A program made the translations under genes and the position numbers. Of a stretch of DNA of 64,000 nt, positions 20,509 through 28,869 are shown in pieces. Numbering within the stretch: position 1 is the stretch's first letter; each line of letters opens with the position of its first letter. This DNA comes from a virus, in the IMG/VR virus record IMGVR_UViG_3300011261_000048, positions 1 to 64,000 of that record; one strand, given 5' to 3'. The notes beneath the pieces are model-generated. The model was not told the DNA's origin. It did no database searches and saw only the letters and a program-made list of their open reading frames with translations.

Positions 20509-20965
20509 TTATAAAAAATTCAGTTAATATTCCTAGTACTCTTGAGTCTACCTCAGTAGATTTTTCTAAAAAACGTTGTATAGTAAAAGTTGTGTATTCA
20601 CCATTAACTTTAACTAGTACTTCTTCATCTTTAGATACAGTAGGAAAATTAATTTCTACTTCTGCTTCAGTAATAGCCTTTATAGCTTCTACCATGGCCT
20701 CTTCATCTGAAGACTCAAAATCCGTAACCATTAATTCTTTTGCGGCATCTATTCCTTCTTTAAGGATACCTTTACCTTCCTCATCTCTAGTAATATACTT
20801 ATCTATAGCGTCTTGCTTTTTATTAAGTGTATCTTCTACTACTTCTCCAAGTTGAGTTTTAACTTCTAGTAACTCAGTTTTTAATACTGGAATACCTCTT
20901 CCAATAATGTTTCCTAAGATGCTATCTAGCATCATTACTTCTTCTACTTTTAATTTCTTCTCCAT
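20501..20965 (-). CDS. Acidic hypothetical protein
   Basis: 154 residues, very Glu/Lys/Asp-rich and predicted mainly helical, with an N-terminal 'LDSILGNIIGRGIPVL' segment and a long acidic middle. No family recognised. It is first in a transcription unit: a TAnnTTTG box lies 23 nt upstream (20988-20995), and it overlaps the metallophosphoesterase-like gene by 8 nt, so it probably belongs with the tail ring genes. Confidence 0.6.
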   Translation of the reverse strand: MEKKLKVEEVMMLDSILGNIIGRGIPVLKTELLEVKTQLGEVVEDTLNKKQDAIDKYITRDEEGKGILKEGIDAAKELMVTDFESSDEEAMVEAIKAITEAEVEINFPTVSKDEEVLVKVNGEYTTFTIQRFLEKSTEVDSRVLGILTEFFIND

Positions 20966-20987
20966 GACATCGTTTTTAGTTATAATG

Positions 20988-20995
20988 CAAAGATA
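20988..20995 (-). promoter_or_regulatory. Bacteroidota-type promoter -7 box (TATCTTTG)
   Basis: Exact TAnnTTTG on the minus strand, 23 nt before the ATG at 20965, in a 49-nt AT-rich gap. No obvious TTTG -33 box. It would start a unit for the acidic protein, the phosphoesterase-like protein and the ring proteins. Confidence 0.55.
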
Positions 20996-21014
20996 AGAAA
21001 TTAAAATTTAATAA

Positions 21015-21491
21015 TTAAAAAGCGGCTGTAACTTTATCAATTCCTTTCTTTTTAATATAGTCCCTCATCATATTTTTAAATAGAGGCATTACATCTTCAT
21101 CTCTTACTCCTAAATTTTTACCTATAGATGTTACAAAACTAGTTTGGATACTGTCCATGGCTAATAATTTACTTTCTACTTCTCTATGGATTTCTAAAGC
21201 TTTATCTTCAGCATAGCTACTAACAAAGGGACTGCTTAGTACATCTAAAAATAATGTAGGGTCTTTAAGACATTTCTCTAAATTATATTGAAATCTATTA
21301 TCTATAATAGTATCAAAGTGGACCTTAAGGTCTTCTTTTACTATTCCAGTAATTTCTGATCTAAACTTTAACTCAGCTCCTGCATTAAATGTATCTTTTA
21401 CTATTCCCCATAAAAGTAATGCTCCAGATAGTAGTATAGCTATAGCATTCTTTTTAAGTAGTTCTAATAACTCATTCTTCTTTTCTGTCAT
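21015..21491 (-). CDS. Membrane-anchored hypothetical protein
   Basis: 158 residues. One N-terminal transmembrane segment (about 13-30, NAIAILLSGALLLWGIV) after a short Lys/Glu-rich lead, then a soluble, charged helical domain. Overlaps the upstream gene by 20 nt and is last of four consecutive membrane-protein genes (22898 to 21015). Such blocks often include lysis functions (holin, spanin), but nothing here proves it. Confidence 0.55.
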   Translation of the reverse strand: MTEKKNELLELLKKNAIAILLSGALLLWGIVKDTFNAGAELKFRSEITGIVKEDLKVHFDTIIDNRFQYNLEKCLKDPTLFLDVLSSPFVSSYAEDKALEIHREVESKLLAMDSIQTSFVTSIGKNLGVRDEDVMPLFKNMMRDYIKKKGIDKVTAAF

Positions 21492-21768
21492 CTCTTACTC
21501 CTTTAATTGCTGTATAAGCGTCAATAAATTTACCTCCAAACACATATCCTCCAAATAGAGTCATTGCATATTCCAGGGCATCAATAATTATCTTAAATTT
21601 ATCTATTTCAATTTCAAACTTAGAGCTTATACCTGCAGCAGTTAGTATACCAATGGTTAAGTAGTAAGCTACTATAGACCAAAGCAAGTATACTCTACCT
21701 TGGGAGTATCTACCTTTTTCTTTTAAGATATCTTTAAATAATTGGAAATATTCTTTTTTAGTTTTCAT
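21472..21768 (-). CDS. Two-TM holin-like membrane protein
   Basis: 98 residues with two hydrophobic segments (about 29-47 and 66-80) separated by a charged loop and ending in a highly charged tail (GVRDDRKEE). Size and topology fit a class II holin. It sits in a cluster of membrane-protein genes, although the cell-wall enzyme is not adjacent. Start overlaps the upstream gene by 11 nt. Confidence 0.45.
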   Translation of the reverse strand: MKTKKEYFQLFKDILKEKGRYSQGRVYLLWSIVAYYLTIGILTAAGISSKFEIEIDKFKIIIDALEYAMTLFGGYVFGGKFIDAYTAIKGVRDDRKEE

Positions 21769-22411
21769 CTTTCTTAACTTCTTTTTTAATGGTGTCTATA
21801 GCTGTTTTCATTACTACTAACTCCTGTCCTGAAAAAGGAGTAGGTTCATGAGTAGCTACAGAACAGTAGAATAACCTATCTTTGGTTGAGTTAATTTTAG
21901 TCCTATTTAGAAAATAAATTAAAGAGTGCTTAACTTTTTCTACTTTATAGATATTTTTTAAATCTCCTTCATGCATATGACCTACATCTAAAGTAGTCAT
22001 CCCCTGTGCTTCAATAGTCTTAAGCATTTTTCTATACACCTCATCAAATTCAAACCTAACATATTTACCAACTGCACCAATAGATAGCATTACTTTACCA
22101 CTATCTTTATGCTGCTCATAAATAGCTGTAGCAAACCGCATATTAGTTTTACCATTACATGCAGTAAATATAATAAACCTGTCTGCTTGGGTTTCTTTAA
22201 ACATCCTTTCTACTGCATCTTTTATAGTATTAAACATTTGTAGGTCTAAAACCATAGGGTCTGAGAAGTCTTTAACTTCTTGTTTTAGATTCTTGTTTTC
22301 CTTTGCTAGTAGTAAAGAGGTTTTTCTTTCTCCTCTAACTTTATATACTGCTATAAAGACAGTGCTTAATACTACTGAGAAAGGTAATAGGATACTTATA
22401 ACTAATTCCAT
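21758..22411 (-). CDS. Membrane-anchored GAF-like domain protein
   Basis: 217 residues: an N-terminal transmembrane segment (about 1-22), a short coiled-coil linker (KENKNLKQEVKDF), then a domain from ~60 to the end whose strand/helix order (ADRFIIFTACNGKTNMRFAT ... LIYFLNRT ... TPFSGQELVVMKTAIDTI) resembles a GAF fold with an N-terminal dimerisation helix. GAF domains bind small molecules in sensory proteins. Here it would face the cytoplasm or periplasm beside holin-like genes, so a timing or sensing role is possible but unproven. Confidence 0.45.
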   Translation of the reverse strand: MELVISILLPFSVVLSTVFIAVYKVRGERKTSLLLAKENKNLKQEVKDFSDPMVLDLQMFNTIKDAVERMFKETQADRFIIFTACNGKTNMRFATAIYEQHKDSGKVMLSIGAVGKYVRFEFDEVYRKMLKTIEAQGMTTLDVGHMHEGDLKNIYKVEKVKHSLIYFLNRTKINSTKDRLFYCSVATHEPTPFSGQELVVMKTAIDTIKKEVKKDEN

Positions 22412-22412
22412 T

Positions 22413-22898
22413 TTATTTTTTTATTGACTGATGATAATCTGCTTTATCTATTTTTTCTTTTGCTAATTTATAATCCCATGACCCTTCTGCGTGTCTCTTC
22501 TGCCTAAACACTTTATTTAATACTTTACTAAGTGTAACTCCTCTTGTATAAATAATTGATTCTCTTTTTTCTAACTGCCCTATAGATGCGGATATAGTAG
22601 TATTCTTTTCTCCAAAATGAGTATTATCATCTGGAGTAATAGCATCTTCTACCCATTCTCCCCATACATTACCTAAACAATCATAATCAACTGCTAAGTT
22701 ATAGAGCATACCTCCTACAGTAGCTAATGTACCATCTAATAACTTATACCATACTATAAAGAAGTAAGATATGTTCCTTTTTTGCACTGCTAATATAATA
22801 GAATGGAAAGGAGAATATAGTATACCTATAACTATAACAGTACTAAATACTATTAAAGATCCTACTAATGCTACTATTCCCCTTATTAATTCCTTCAT
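22413..22898 (-). CDS. Membrane protein of the late arm
   Basis: 161 residues with two N-terminal hydrophobic segments (about 8-38 and 44-66), a short loop (VDYDCLGNVWGEWVEDAITP) and a basic C-terminus. I have seen similar proteins only as uncharacterised crAss-like late proteins. Its ATG overlaps the TGA of the interrupted ORF just upstream (ATGA), indicating translational coupling. Confidence 0.55.
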   Translation of the reverse strand: MKELIRGIVALVGSLIVFSTVIVIGILYSPFHSIILAVQKRNISYFFIVWYKLLDGTLATVGGMLYNLAVDYDCLGNVWGEWVEDAITPDDNTHFGEKNTTISASIGQLEKRESIIYTRGVTLSKVLNKVFRQKRHAEGSWDYKLAKEKIDKADYHQSIKK

Positions 22899-23119
22899 AC
22901 CTCATTACCTTGGTTAATCCACTCTGGTATATTAACTTCCTCAACACTATTAACTAATATTTCTCCAAATTCTCCTAAGATATTTGGGTAGTCTTTTAAT
23001 AGCATTTCTATATCTTTAGGATTGATTACTACTAATCACCTAGTTCCATTAATCTCTGGTAAGCAATAAGTGTAAGTTTTACTCTCACCCTTAAACATAA
23101 ACTTAACCTTGCTATCCAT
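22895..23119 (-). pseudogene. Small ORF interrupted by in-frame TGA at codon 28
   Basis: From ATG 23119 the frame reads 27 codons, meets TGA at 23036-23038, then stays open for 46 more codons in the same frame until the TGA that overlaps the ATG of the next gene. The downstream part (VVINPKDIEMLLKDYPNILG, ending PEWINQGNEV) looks fully coding and joins sensibly to the upstream part (YTYCLPEINGTR). It is either a nonsense-mutated gene, an assembly error, or a UGA readthrough site. TGA is a normal stop elsewhere in this window, so genome-wide recoding is unlikely. Confidence 0.6.
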
Positions 23120-23143
23120 GGTTTTTATTGTGTTTTTTAGTTA

Positions 23144-23902
23144 TTATAAATCGTTAATTATTAAAGGTTTTTGGTAGTCATCCCATATTTTCAAATACCC
23201 ATCTACGCTAGGGTGCTTATCGTCTATATTCCAATCTATTACTGTTGGAGTAAATAACCTTCTGTTGTTAGTATCTAAATTAGTAAATGCTAATTTACCT
23301 GAATTCACTTCTGCTTTATATGGTCTACCTAAACTTGGCGGATCAATAATATTATATTGATAAATCTTTAAATTAGCGTTACCAGTTTCTGTTATAATAC
23401 CATTAAAAAAGTTTGTTGAATTAGTTTGATAAGCGTTAGCATCTACTAGAGTTTTACTATCTTGCTCTCCTTGCCACCAAATTAACCCCTCAAACACATA
23501 AGACTTGCCCCTATTGTCCATCCATGTCTTAGCGTTCTGTATTGCTGCTATTGCTTCATCATACAACTCTGCTACACTTGCTACATTCCAATCTACTATC
23601 CCTGCATCTTGTGCTAATCCTGCTCCACCTTTGGCGCATTTAACTATATAAACATCTCTACCTAATAAATCTGCAATATCTTTAAAGTAGAACTCAATAG
23701 AACATCCGTTATTTTTATAAGCTAAAGGAAATTGATTATTATTTAAAGTTGAGTCAATACAGGAAAAATTAACTCCGTCTTTTAGTATTCTAGTGTTGAT
23801 TTTTAACCCTGTATATTCCGCTTGCAAATCTAGTATTCCGTCAGTCTGTCCTGCGCTCCAACTTTGACCCATCGAAAGCCATATTTTATTCACTTGTGCC
23901 AT
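23144..23902 (-). CDS. SGNH-type carbohydrate acetylesterase (sialate O-acetylesterase-like), probable tail enzyme
   Basis: 252 residues. Block I GQSWSAG gives the nucleophile Ser14; a KGGAGL segment follows (91-96); WWQGEQD (142-148) is the QGExD block typical of sialate O-acetylesterase-like (SASA) domains; D227-x-x-H230 before PS completes the catalytic Asp/His pair. Such enzymes remove acetyl groups from surface polysaccharides, and on phages they are found on tail spikes. It lies directly after a LamG-like adhesin gene, suggesting one receptor-recognition unit. CpG-containing codons seem commoner here than in the neighbours, hinting at horizontal acquisition. Confidence 0.75.
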   Translation of the reverse strand: MAQVNKIWLSMGQSWSAGQTDGILDLQAEYTGLKINTRILKDGVNFSCIDSTLNNNQFPLAYKNNGCSIEFYFKDIADLLGRDVYIVKCAKGGAGLAQDAGIVDWNVASVAELYDEAIAAIQNAKTWMDNRGKSYVFEGLIWWQGEQDSKTLVDANAYQTNSTNFFNGIITETGNANLKIYQYNIIDPPSLGRPYKAEVNSGKLAFTNLDTNNRRLFTPTVIDWNIDDKHPSVDGYLKIWDDYQKPLIINDL

Positions 23903-23904
23903 AA

Positions 23905-24678
23905 TTAATAAGGGTTTTCGTTACAATCTTTATCTATTGCGCTAACATTTACACTAATTCCATCATTTGTAGATACACTATCTAAAATATCCCAATCTGT
24001 ACCGTCAAAAGTATCATTATCAAAAATATATTGCTGAACCATATTATCTAAAACATCGCTTGTTATTCTAGGACTTCCAGCGTTCCAAAGTTCGGAGGCT
24101 TCTGTGCTTGTGATTACGTCATTTGTCCAACCTACTTGGTTATAATAACCCTCGAAAAACTTAAAAGGTGCTGTTAAAAGTCTTGTAGTTCCGTATGTTG
24201 TAGGCAAAGCATTATTATATACTGTTGTTGGTATTGTTGTTGACGTTCCTGCATCAGCTAAACCATCAACGTAGCAAGTCATAACGCCATTGTTATAAGT
24301 TAGTATCAAATCATAAAAATCAGTCGTATTATTAAATTCTTTAACTGTTTTATAATTGCCAGAATTAGCTGAGCCATCACTAGATAGTGTAAGTGTTAAA
24401 GTATTGTCAATATTTAAAGTTCCTACAAATTGTTTTAAGTTTCCAGATACTTGAAAATTGCCAAATAAATACTCTTGCGTTGCTACTCTTAGCCTCCTAA
24501 ATACAATTCTAACACTCCATATTTTACCAGTTCCACCTACTAAATCAGTAGTTGTTGTAGTGCCTTGTAAATAACTGTCTGTACCGTTTAAATAATAACT
24601 ACAATAGGTCTTATTAAATGAGTTCAATACCCCCAACCTCGGCAGTGACCTATCATATCCATATCCAAAACTAAACAT
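23905..24678 (-). CDS. LamG/concanavalin-like tail adhesin
   Basis: 257 residues. From ~35 to ~200 the alternating pattern (YLNGTDSYLQG ... IWSVRIVFRR ... YDLILTYNNGVMTCYVDG) is that of a laminin-G-like jelly-roll with the usual 'v.l.y.ng..~.yvdG' signature. Carbohydrate binding at the virion tip is the likely role. It ends 2 nt before the esterase gene. Its base composition resembles the esterase more than the flanking structural genes. Confidence 0.6.
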   Translation of the reverse strand: MFSFGYGYDRSLPRLGVLNSFNKTYCSYYLNGTDSYLQGTTTTTDLVGGTGKIWSVRIVFRRLRVATQEYLFGNFQVSGNLKQFVGTLNIDNTLTLTLSSDGSANSGNYKTVKEFNNTTDFYDLILTYNNGVMTCYVDGLADAGTSTTIPTTVYNNALPTTYGTTRLLTAPFKFFEGYYNQVGWTNDVITSTEASELWNAGSPRITSDVLDNMVQQYIFDNDTFDGTDWDILDSVSTNDGISVNVSAIDKDCNENPY

Positions 24679-24681
24679 ATA

Positions 24682-24957
24682 TTATCGTATTAAAGCTATA
24701 GATCCACTAGCTAATTTATATCCTGAAATTCTTTTACCGTCTAACGCCCTTACTACCATACCTGATTTTAAAGTGTTGGCCCCTATTCCTTGTGTAGTAA
24801 GAATATCTACACCTTTTTCATCTGTTAATATATCAAATCCTGCAGCATCGTTTATTACTAAATACTTATAGTTAACTCCTGTTACTGCTGTAGTAGTAAA
24901 GTCATATATTGTTCCTGCACCTCCTAGTGCATCATTTTCATCTCCGTATACTGGCAT
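24682..24957 (-). CDS. Small structural/adhesin-associated protein
   Basis: 91 residues beginning MPVYGDENDALGGAGTIYDF, with a repeated DILT motif (DILTDEKGVDILTTQ) and otherwise beta-type, Gly-rich sequence. No family recognised. Placed between an adhesin-like gene and the LamG-like gene, so probably a small tail-fibre or chaperone component. Confidence 0.5.
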   Translation of the reverse strand: MPVYGDENDALGGAGTIYDFTTTAVTGVNYKYLVINDAAGFDILTDEKGVDILTTQGIGANTLKSGMVVRALDGKRISGYKLASGSIALIR

Positions 24958-25003
24958 AATGTTTTTGTTTTAATGTGTTTGTATTTTAAGGTATACTTCT
25001 ATT

Positions 25004-25567
25004 TTAAAGAGTTACTAGTCTATAGTATATAGTTAATCTACCAGTGTTAGTACCACCTGTTAATGCTACAGAATCATATAAGTACATTTCTGAATTTGTT
25101 AATAGTCTTACTGAAGCTACAGAGTTAGTTGTATAGGCTCTTTCACCAGCCCCAAATATTGCAGAAGAAGTCAGAGCTGTAACTTGCTCTGTACCTACAG
25201 GGTCTATAATGGATACAGTACTTCCTCCTGCATATGCATTTCCACCTGAACCAAAAGTTTGTAAAGTAGCACTAACTATATCATAAGCAGTACCTGAAGC
25301 AGGAATAGGTAGTACTTCTTTACCATCTCCTGAAGAAAGTGCTAAAATATCAGCAGAACTTAATTCTACAACTGTTTTCAGTACTACATCTACCCCTGTA
25401 ATTGCTGTTGTTGCTAATTGTGCAAGTACTTCTGGAGCAATAGCATTGATAAATTGCGCTTTACTAAGTTGCTTAGGTTTCTTATTAGGACCTACAGCTA
25501 TAAGTATAGTATCTTTTTCTGTTATTGCAGATATAGAACCTGCTTGTTTTATATTAGGTACTGCCAT
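25004..25567 (-). CDS. Fibre-type structural protein
   Basis: I chose ATG 25567 (MAVPNIKQAGSI) because a longer version starts inside the preceding gene. About 187 residues. The N-terminal segment (ITEKDTILIAVGPNKKPKQL, then SKAQFINAI) is typical of the capsid- or tail-attachment part of Bacteroidota phage fibres, followed by a beta-rich domain. Lies in the fibre/adhesin block. Confidence 0.55.
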   Translation of the reverse strand: MAVPNIKQAGSISAITEKDTILIAVGPNKKPKQLSKAQFINAIAPEVLAQLATTAITGVDVVLKTVVELSSADILALSSGDGKEVLPIPASGTAYDIVSATLQTFGSGGNAYAGGSTVSIIDPVGTEQVTALTSSAIFGAGERAYTTNSVASVRLLTNSEMYLYDSVALTGGTNTGRLTIYYRLVTL

Positions 25568-25571
25568 GTCT

Positions 25572-26156
25572 TTATTTTTTAAGTGATATTTTTTTACTGA
25601 CACCTACATGGTATCCTCTGTTAATAATGTCATAACCAACTTCAAACTTAAGTTCTTGTTTAGTCATAAATTCTACTTTAGGTTTTAATAAGATATAGTT
25701 AGCAGATACTCCACCATCTATTCCTAGAAAAACCTTAATTTTTTTCTCCTCTGGTTTTAATAAAGTAACACTATCAGTTTTGATAATGTACTTTGGAAAC
25801 TTAGGAGTGTATGTTAACTCTTGTGCTACTAAAGTACCATCTGTAGTAACCTTAGAAAAAATACTACCTTTTATTAAGGTATCTTCATAAGGATTATTGT
25901 ACTCATAGGTATTATATATAGTATCAGTGATAGTATCATGATACGTAACATACTTAGGTACAGTAACTTCCACAGGTACTTTATAAGGAACAGCTACCAT
26001 AAATGGAATAGTATCTACTACTGTAGTATGAGATATAACTTCATAGTTTTTAATGTCCATGGGCTCAGATTGATTTCTAGAGCATACATTCATTAGTATA
26101 GCTATAGCAATAATATACAAAGGTACAAATTTTATGTCATTTGTTTCTAATTGCAT
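25572..26156 (-). CDS. Membrane-anchored late protein (DUF6808-like)
   Basis: 194 residues. One N-terminal membrane anchor (about 10-24, FVPLYIIAIAILMNV) followed by a periplasmic-looking domain with repeated D-T-I patterns (TYHDTITDTIYNTYEY) and an amphipathic C-terminus. I associate this arrangement with an uncharacterised Bacteroidota phage family (DUF6808). It follows the L,D-transpeptidase-like gene with a 10-nt overlap, so a role in lysis or envelope spanning is plausible. Confidence 0.5.
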   Translation of the reverse strand: MQLETNDIKFVPLYIIAIAILMNVCSRNQSEPMDIKNYEVISHTTVVDTIPFMVAVPYKVPVEVTVPKYVTYHDTITDTIYNTYEYNNPYEDTLIKGSIFSKVTTDGTLVAQELTYTPKFPKYIIKTDSVTLLKPEEKKIKVFLGIDGGVSANYILLKPKVEFMTKQELKFEVGYDIINRGYHVGVSKKISLKK

Positions 26157-26728
26157 ATGTCTTTTTTCTCTAATAAAGTATAAGTAAAGCTATCTCCATA
26201 TAATAAAGCACTTGCTTTCATTACTTTTAATGCTCTCTTCAAGTCTTTAGGGTCTTGGAATACTTGACATCCTGCAGAATACTTTCCAATAGTATCAGCA
26301 TCATATGCATGATGTAAATTAATTCCAAATCTACCTGTGTCATCTACATCTACATCAATAGAAGTATCTTTATTTTTATCTCTGTAAACAGTAACCTTAG
26401 CAGATTGTGTTCCTGCTTCATACTTACCTCTGTGTTTACCTATCTTCCACATACCTTTATGTTGGCCTGGTTTAAGTATAGCTACCCCTTCAGAGTTTAG
26501 TAATTTATACTTAGAGTAGTAATTACCTGGATCAGTAGTGAAGTCATCATATAACTCTACTATCTTAGAACCATTGTCTTCATATACTATTAAAAATAAA
26601 TCATCAAATAGGTTAGTAATTAAATTACTAGTTCTTATCCCTATAAGGTTAATGTTGTAATGCCCTGTAAAGAATTTGTATCCTTTGGCTTCTACACTCT
26701 TTTTTATATTATCGTAACTTAAATTCAT
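26147..26728 (-). CDS. Putative cell-wall enzyme with L,D-transpeptidase-like motif
   Basis: 193 residues. The segment GINLHHAYDAD ... YSAGCQVF (residues 135-157) carries a His pair (139-140) and Ser-Ala-Gly-Cys (151-154), matching the H...SxGC active-site arrangement of YkuD-type L,D-transpeptidases, where the Cys is the nucleophile. Many Bacteroidota phages encode such a protein near the tail genes, where it may act on peptidoglycan as an endolysin-like enzyme. It has no signal peptide. Confidence 0.55.
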   Translation of the reverse strand: MNLSYDNIKKSVEAKGYKFFTGHYNINLIGIRTSNLITNLFDDLFLIVYEDNGSKIVELYDDFTTDPGNYYSKYKLLNSEGVAILKPGQHKGMWKIGKHRGKYEAGTQSAKVTVYRDKNKDTSIDVDVDDTGRFGINLHHAYDADTIGKYSAGCQVFQDPKDLKRALKVMKASALLYGDSFTYTLLEKKDICN

Positions 26729-26733
26729 ATAGA

Positions 26734-28320
26734 TTATATTTCAATTAGTATATACTCAAATTCTGCTTGAGCTATAGTTGCATTATCTGATACTGCATCT
26801 ACAGTCACTTTTATATCTGCTCCTGCTTCTGCTACAATACCTCCTCCGAACTCATTATTCAGAATTGCCCCTGTTTGTAGTCCATATACTCTTTTAGCAT
26901 TATAAACTCCTGATTTAGGTCTTACTCTAAGAGATATTGTTGCAGACCCAGCTGCTCCACTTGCTCTAGTGATCCCTGCTTGAATCTTTTTGATAAGCAT
27001 TCTCTTATTGTAAGGCACTGTATAAGTACATACTGTACTTTGATTAAGACCTATTGCTATAGTAGCAAATACATAAGTTGTAGTAGTAGTTGCTCTAGCA
27101 GTTATAGTTCCTGCATTACTTCCTCCTGTACCTGCTGTTAGTACAACGATTCTGTTTACTCTCCACCATGTATTAGTTGATGTCACTGGAGTAACCCCAT
27201 TAAGAATTATGTCTTCATACTCGTAGTTCTCAGATAAGTCCGTTTTAAGTCCATATATCCTAACTGTTCTAGCACCTGTACCTGCACTTGTATCATTAGC
27301 ACTTGATGAGAATACATTTACGGTCTCTGGTGTATAACTAAGAGGATGTCCTGCATATACTCCTCCAACAGAAGTAATATCACTAGGAGCAGATGCTATA
27401 TTAATTACAGGGTTTCTACCAAACTTAGTATCTACTTCATAGTTAGGTACATTATTCAGGGCAACTTCTGTTTTAAAGTCAGATACTAATAAAGCACCTG
27501 CTTCATTTCTGTTATTAGGTTGAGAAGTTACTCTAAGGGCAATCTCAAAGAAAAAAGAAGTTTGTGCTGTAGCACCATTAGTATAAGTTACTTTAATACC
27601 ATCTAAAAGCGGTTCTAGATTTAATCTTAAGAAACCTCTTTCTATATCTTTTTCTGTAAAGGAAAAAGTTTGTGATGCTCTAGTTACAGGAGATCCAATA
27701 TTTGCATCATCTGTAAATTCAATTAACACTCCTCTTGAAGCAGAGGGCTGGTCAGCATTAATAAATATTTGAATATCTGCCCAACCATCAGTATCAACCC
27801 ATCCTGTAGAAACAGAAGCACCTATACCTAGGTTTGCTGAAGTTGAGAATGCACTTCCATCAGCAGGAGTTGATACATAGTCACCATCAGGTTGTCTACC
27901 TCTAGTAACAGACTGTACTAAAGCTGCTTGTGAGAAATCAGTAGGGTTTACACTCAATGGAAATACAGATAACTTATCCGAAGCACCCTTAAATGCCTTT
28001 ATTTCCATAGAGGCATCTGTAACTCCTACTCCTGTATTATTAGTCCAGGTAAACTTCATAAACCTTTGTCTACATATAACATTAAATAGGTAGAAAACTC
28101 CTTCATTATAAGTAACTGGGGTACTTAGTTGAGTACTTCCTCCTGAAGTAGATTTACTTTCAATTAGCATAGTCATACCAGCTGTACTAGCATACCCTGA
28201 AAATTGAACTTTATCAAACGCCTGCATATCAAGCCAACCTGAATCTATACTTGATCCGTTATTTAGTGTAGCTTGTAAATCACTATATAGTATGACACTA
28301 CTTGAACCTATGTTACTCAT
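26734..28320 (-). CDS. Virion fibre / surface protein, 528 aa
   Basis: Begins MSNIGSSSVILYSDLQATLN. Beta-rich throughout with two similar halves: each has a 'DSGWLDMQAF' or 'STGWVDTDGW' type start followed by a jelly-roll-like pattern, suggesting a duplicated domain. The C-terminus resembles fibre heads of Bacteroidota phages (KRMLIKKIQAG ... VTVDAVSDNAT). No enzymatic motif. Sits within a run of fibre-like genes downstream of the capsid block. Confidence 0.6.
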   Translation of the reverse strand: MSNIGSSSVILYSDLQATLNNGSSIDSGWLDMQAFDKVQFSGYASTAGMTMLIESKSTSGGSTQLSTPVTYNEGVFYLFNVICRQRFMKFTWTNNTGVGVTDASMEIKAFKGASDKLSVFPLSVNPTDFSQAALVQSVTRGRQPDGDYVSTPADGSAFSTSANLGIGASVSTGWVDTDGWADIQIFINADQPSASRGVLIEFTDDANIGSPVTRASQTFSFTEKDIERGFLRLNLEPLLDGIKVTYTNGATAQTSFFFEIALRVTSQPNNRNEAGALLVSDFKTEVALNNVPNYEVDTKFGRNPVINIASAPSDITSVGGVYAGHPLSYTPETVNVFSSSANDTSAGTGARTVRIYGLKTDLSENYEYEDIILNGVTPVTSTNTWWRVNRIVVLTAGTGGSNAGTITARATTTTTYVFATIAIGLNQSTVCTYTVPYNKRMLIKKIQAGITRASGAAGSATISLRVRPKSGVYNAKRVYGLQTGAILNNEFGGGIVAEAGADIKVTVDAVSDNATIAQAEFEYILIEI

Positions 28321-28322
28321 AA

Positions 28323-28868
28323 TTATAATATATAAAAGTTTGTGCCATCAGTAACTACTTTAGTTACATCATAAGCACCTGTTATTGGTACTGTTCCTAC
28401 TCCGTTAATTAAACCTGTAGCAGGTGTTAAATCCATTGTGTTGTTACCTGATGTTTTTATAAAGTACCACTCTGTACCTACATCTAAACCAGTTACATCT
28501 AAATCTATATCTACATCATTAGATGAGGTATCTACTAAGTAGTATCTAACAGTATTAAGTGCAGTGAAATCAGTAGTCTTAGTACTAAATGCTGTAATAG
28601 GTGCAGATAACGGAGTACCAAACTCTAATGCGTCTAAAGCAGAATTTACTTGTAATACCTGTCCTACAGTACCTAGAGCACTAGGGGTATCTGTTAAGTT
28701 TAATATAGATAATTGTAGTATATTACTACTTATAGCCTTACTGAAGAAATCAGTTACAGTTATCTTTAAAGGTAACCCTGTTAACTGGTCATCTATTAAT
28801 AAGAAGTTGTTACTCTTAAGAGTCTCAGTAAGTTTTATCTGTGGGTAGTATACGTTATTAGCTGCCAT
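28323..28868 (-). CDS. Tail/head fibre-type protein
   Basis: 181 residues, MAANNVYYPQIKLTETLKSN then a short attachment region (LLIDDQLTGLPLKITVTDFF) and a beta-rich C-terminal part ending TDGTNFYIL, the 'dGtnwy' ending often seen on phage fibre-tip or trimerisation domains. Separated by 2 nt from the next fibre gene. Confidence 0.6.
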   Translation of the reverse strand: MAANNVYYPQIKLTETLKSNNFLLIDDQLTGLPLKITVTDFFSKAISSNILQLSILNLTDTPSALGTVGQVLQVNSALDALEFGTPLSAPITAFSTKTTDFTALNTVRYYLVDTSSNDVDIDLDVTGLDVGTEWYFIKTSGNNTMDLTPATGLINGVGTVPITGAYDVTKVVTDGTNFYIL

Positions 28869-28869
28869 G

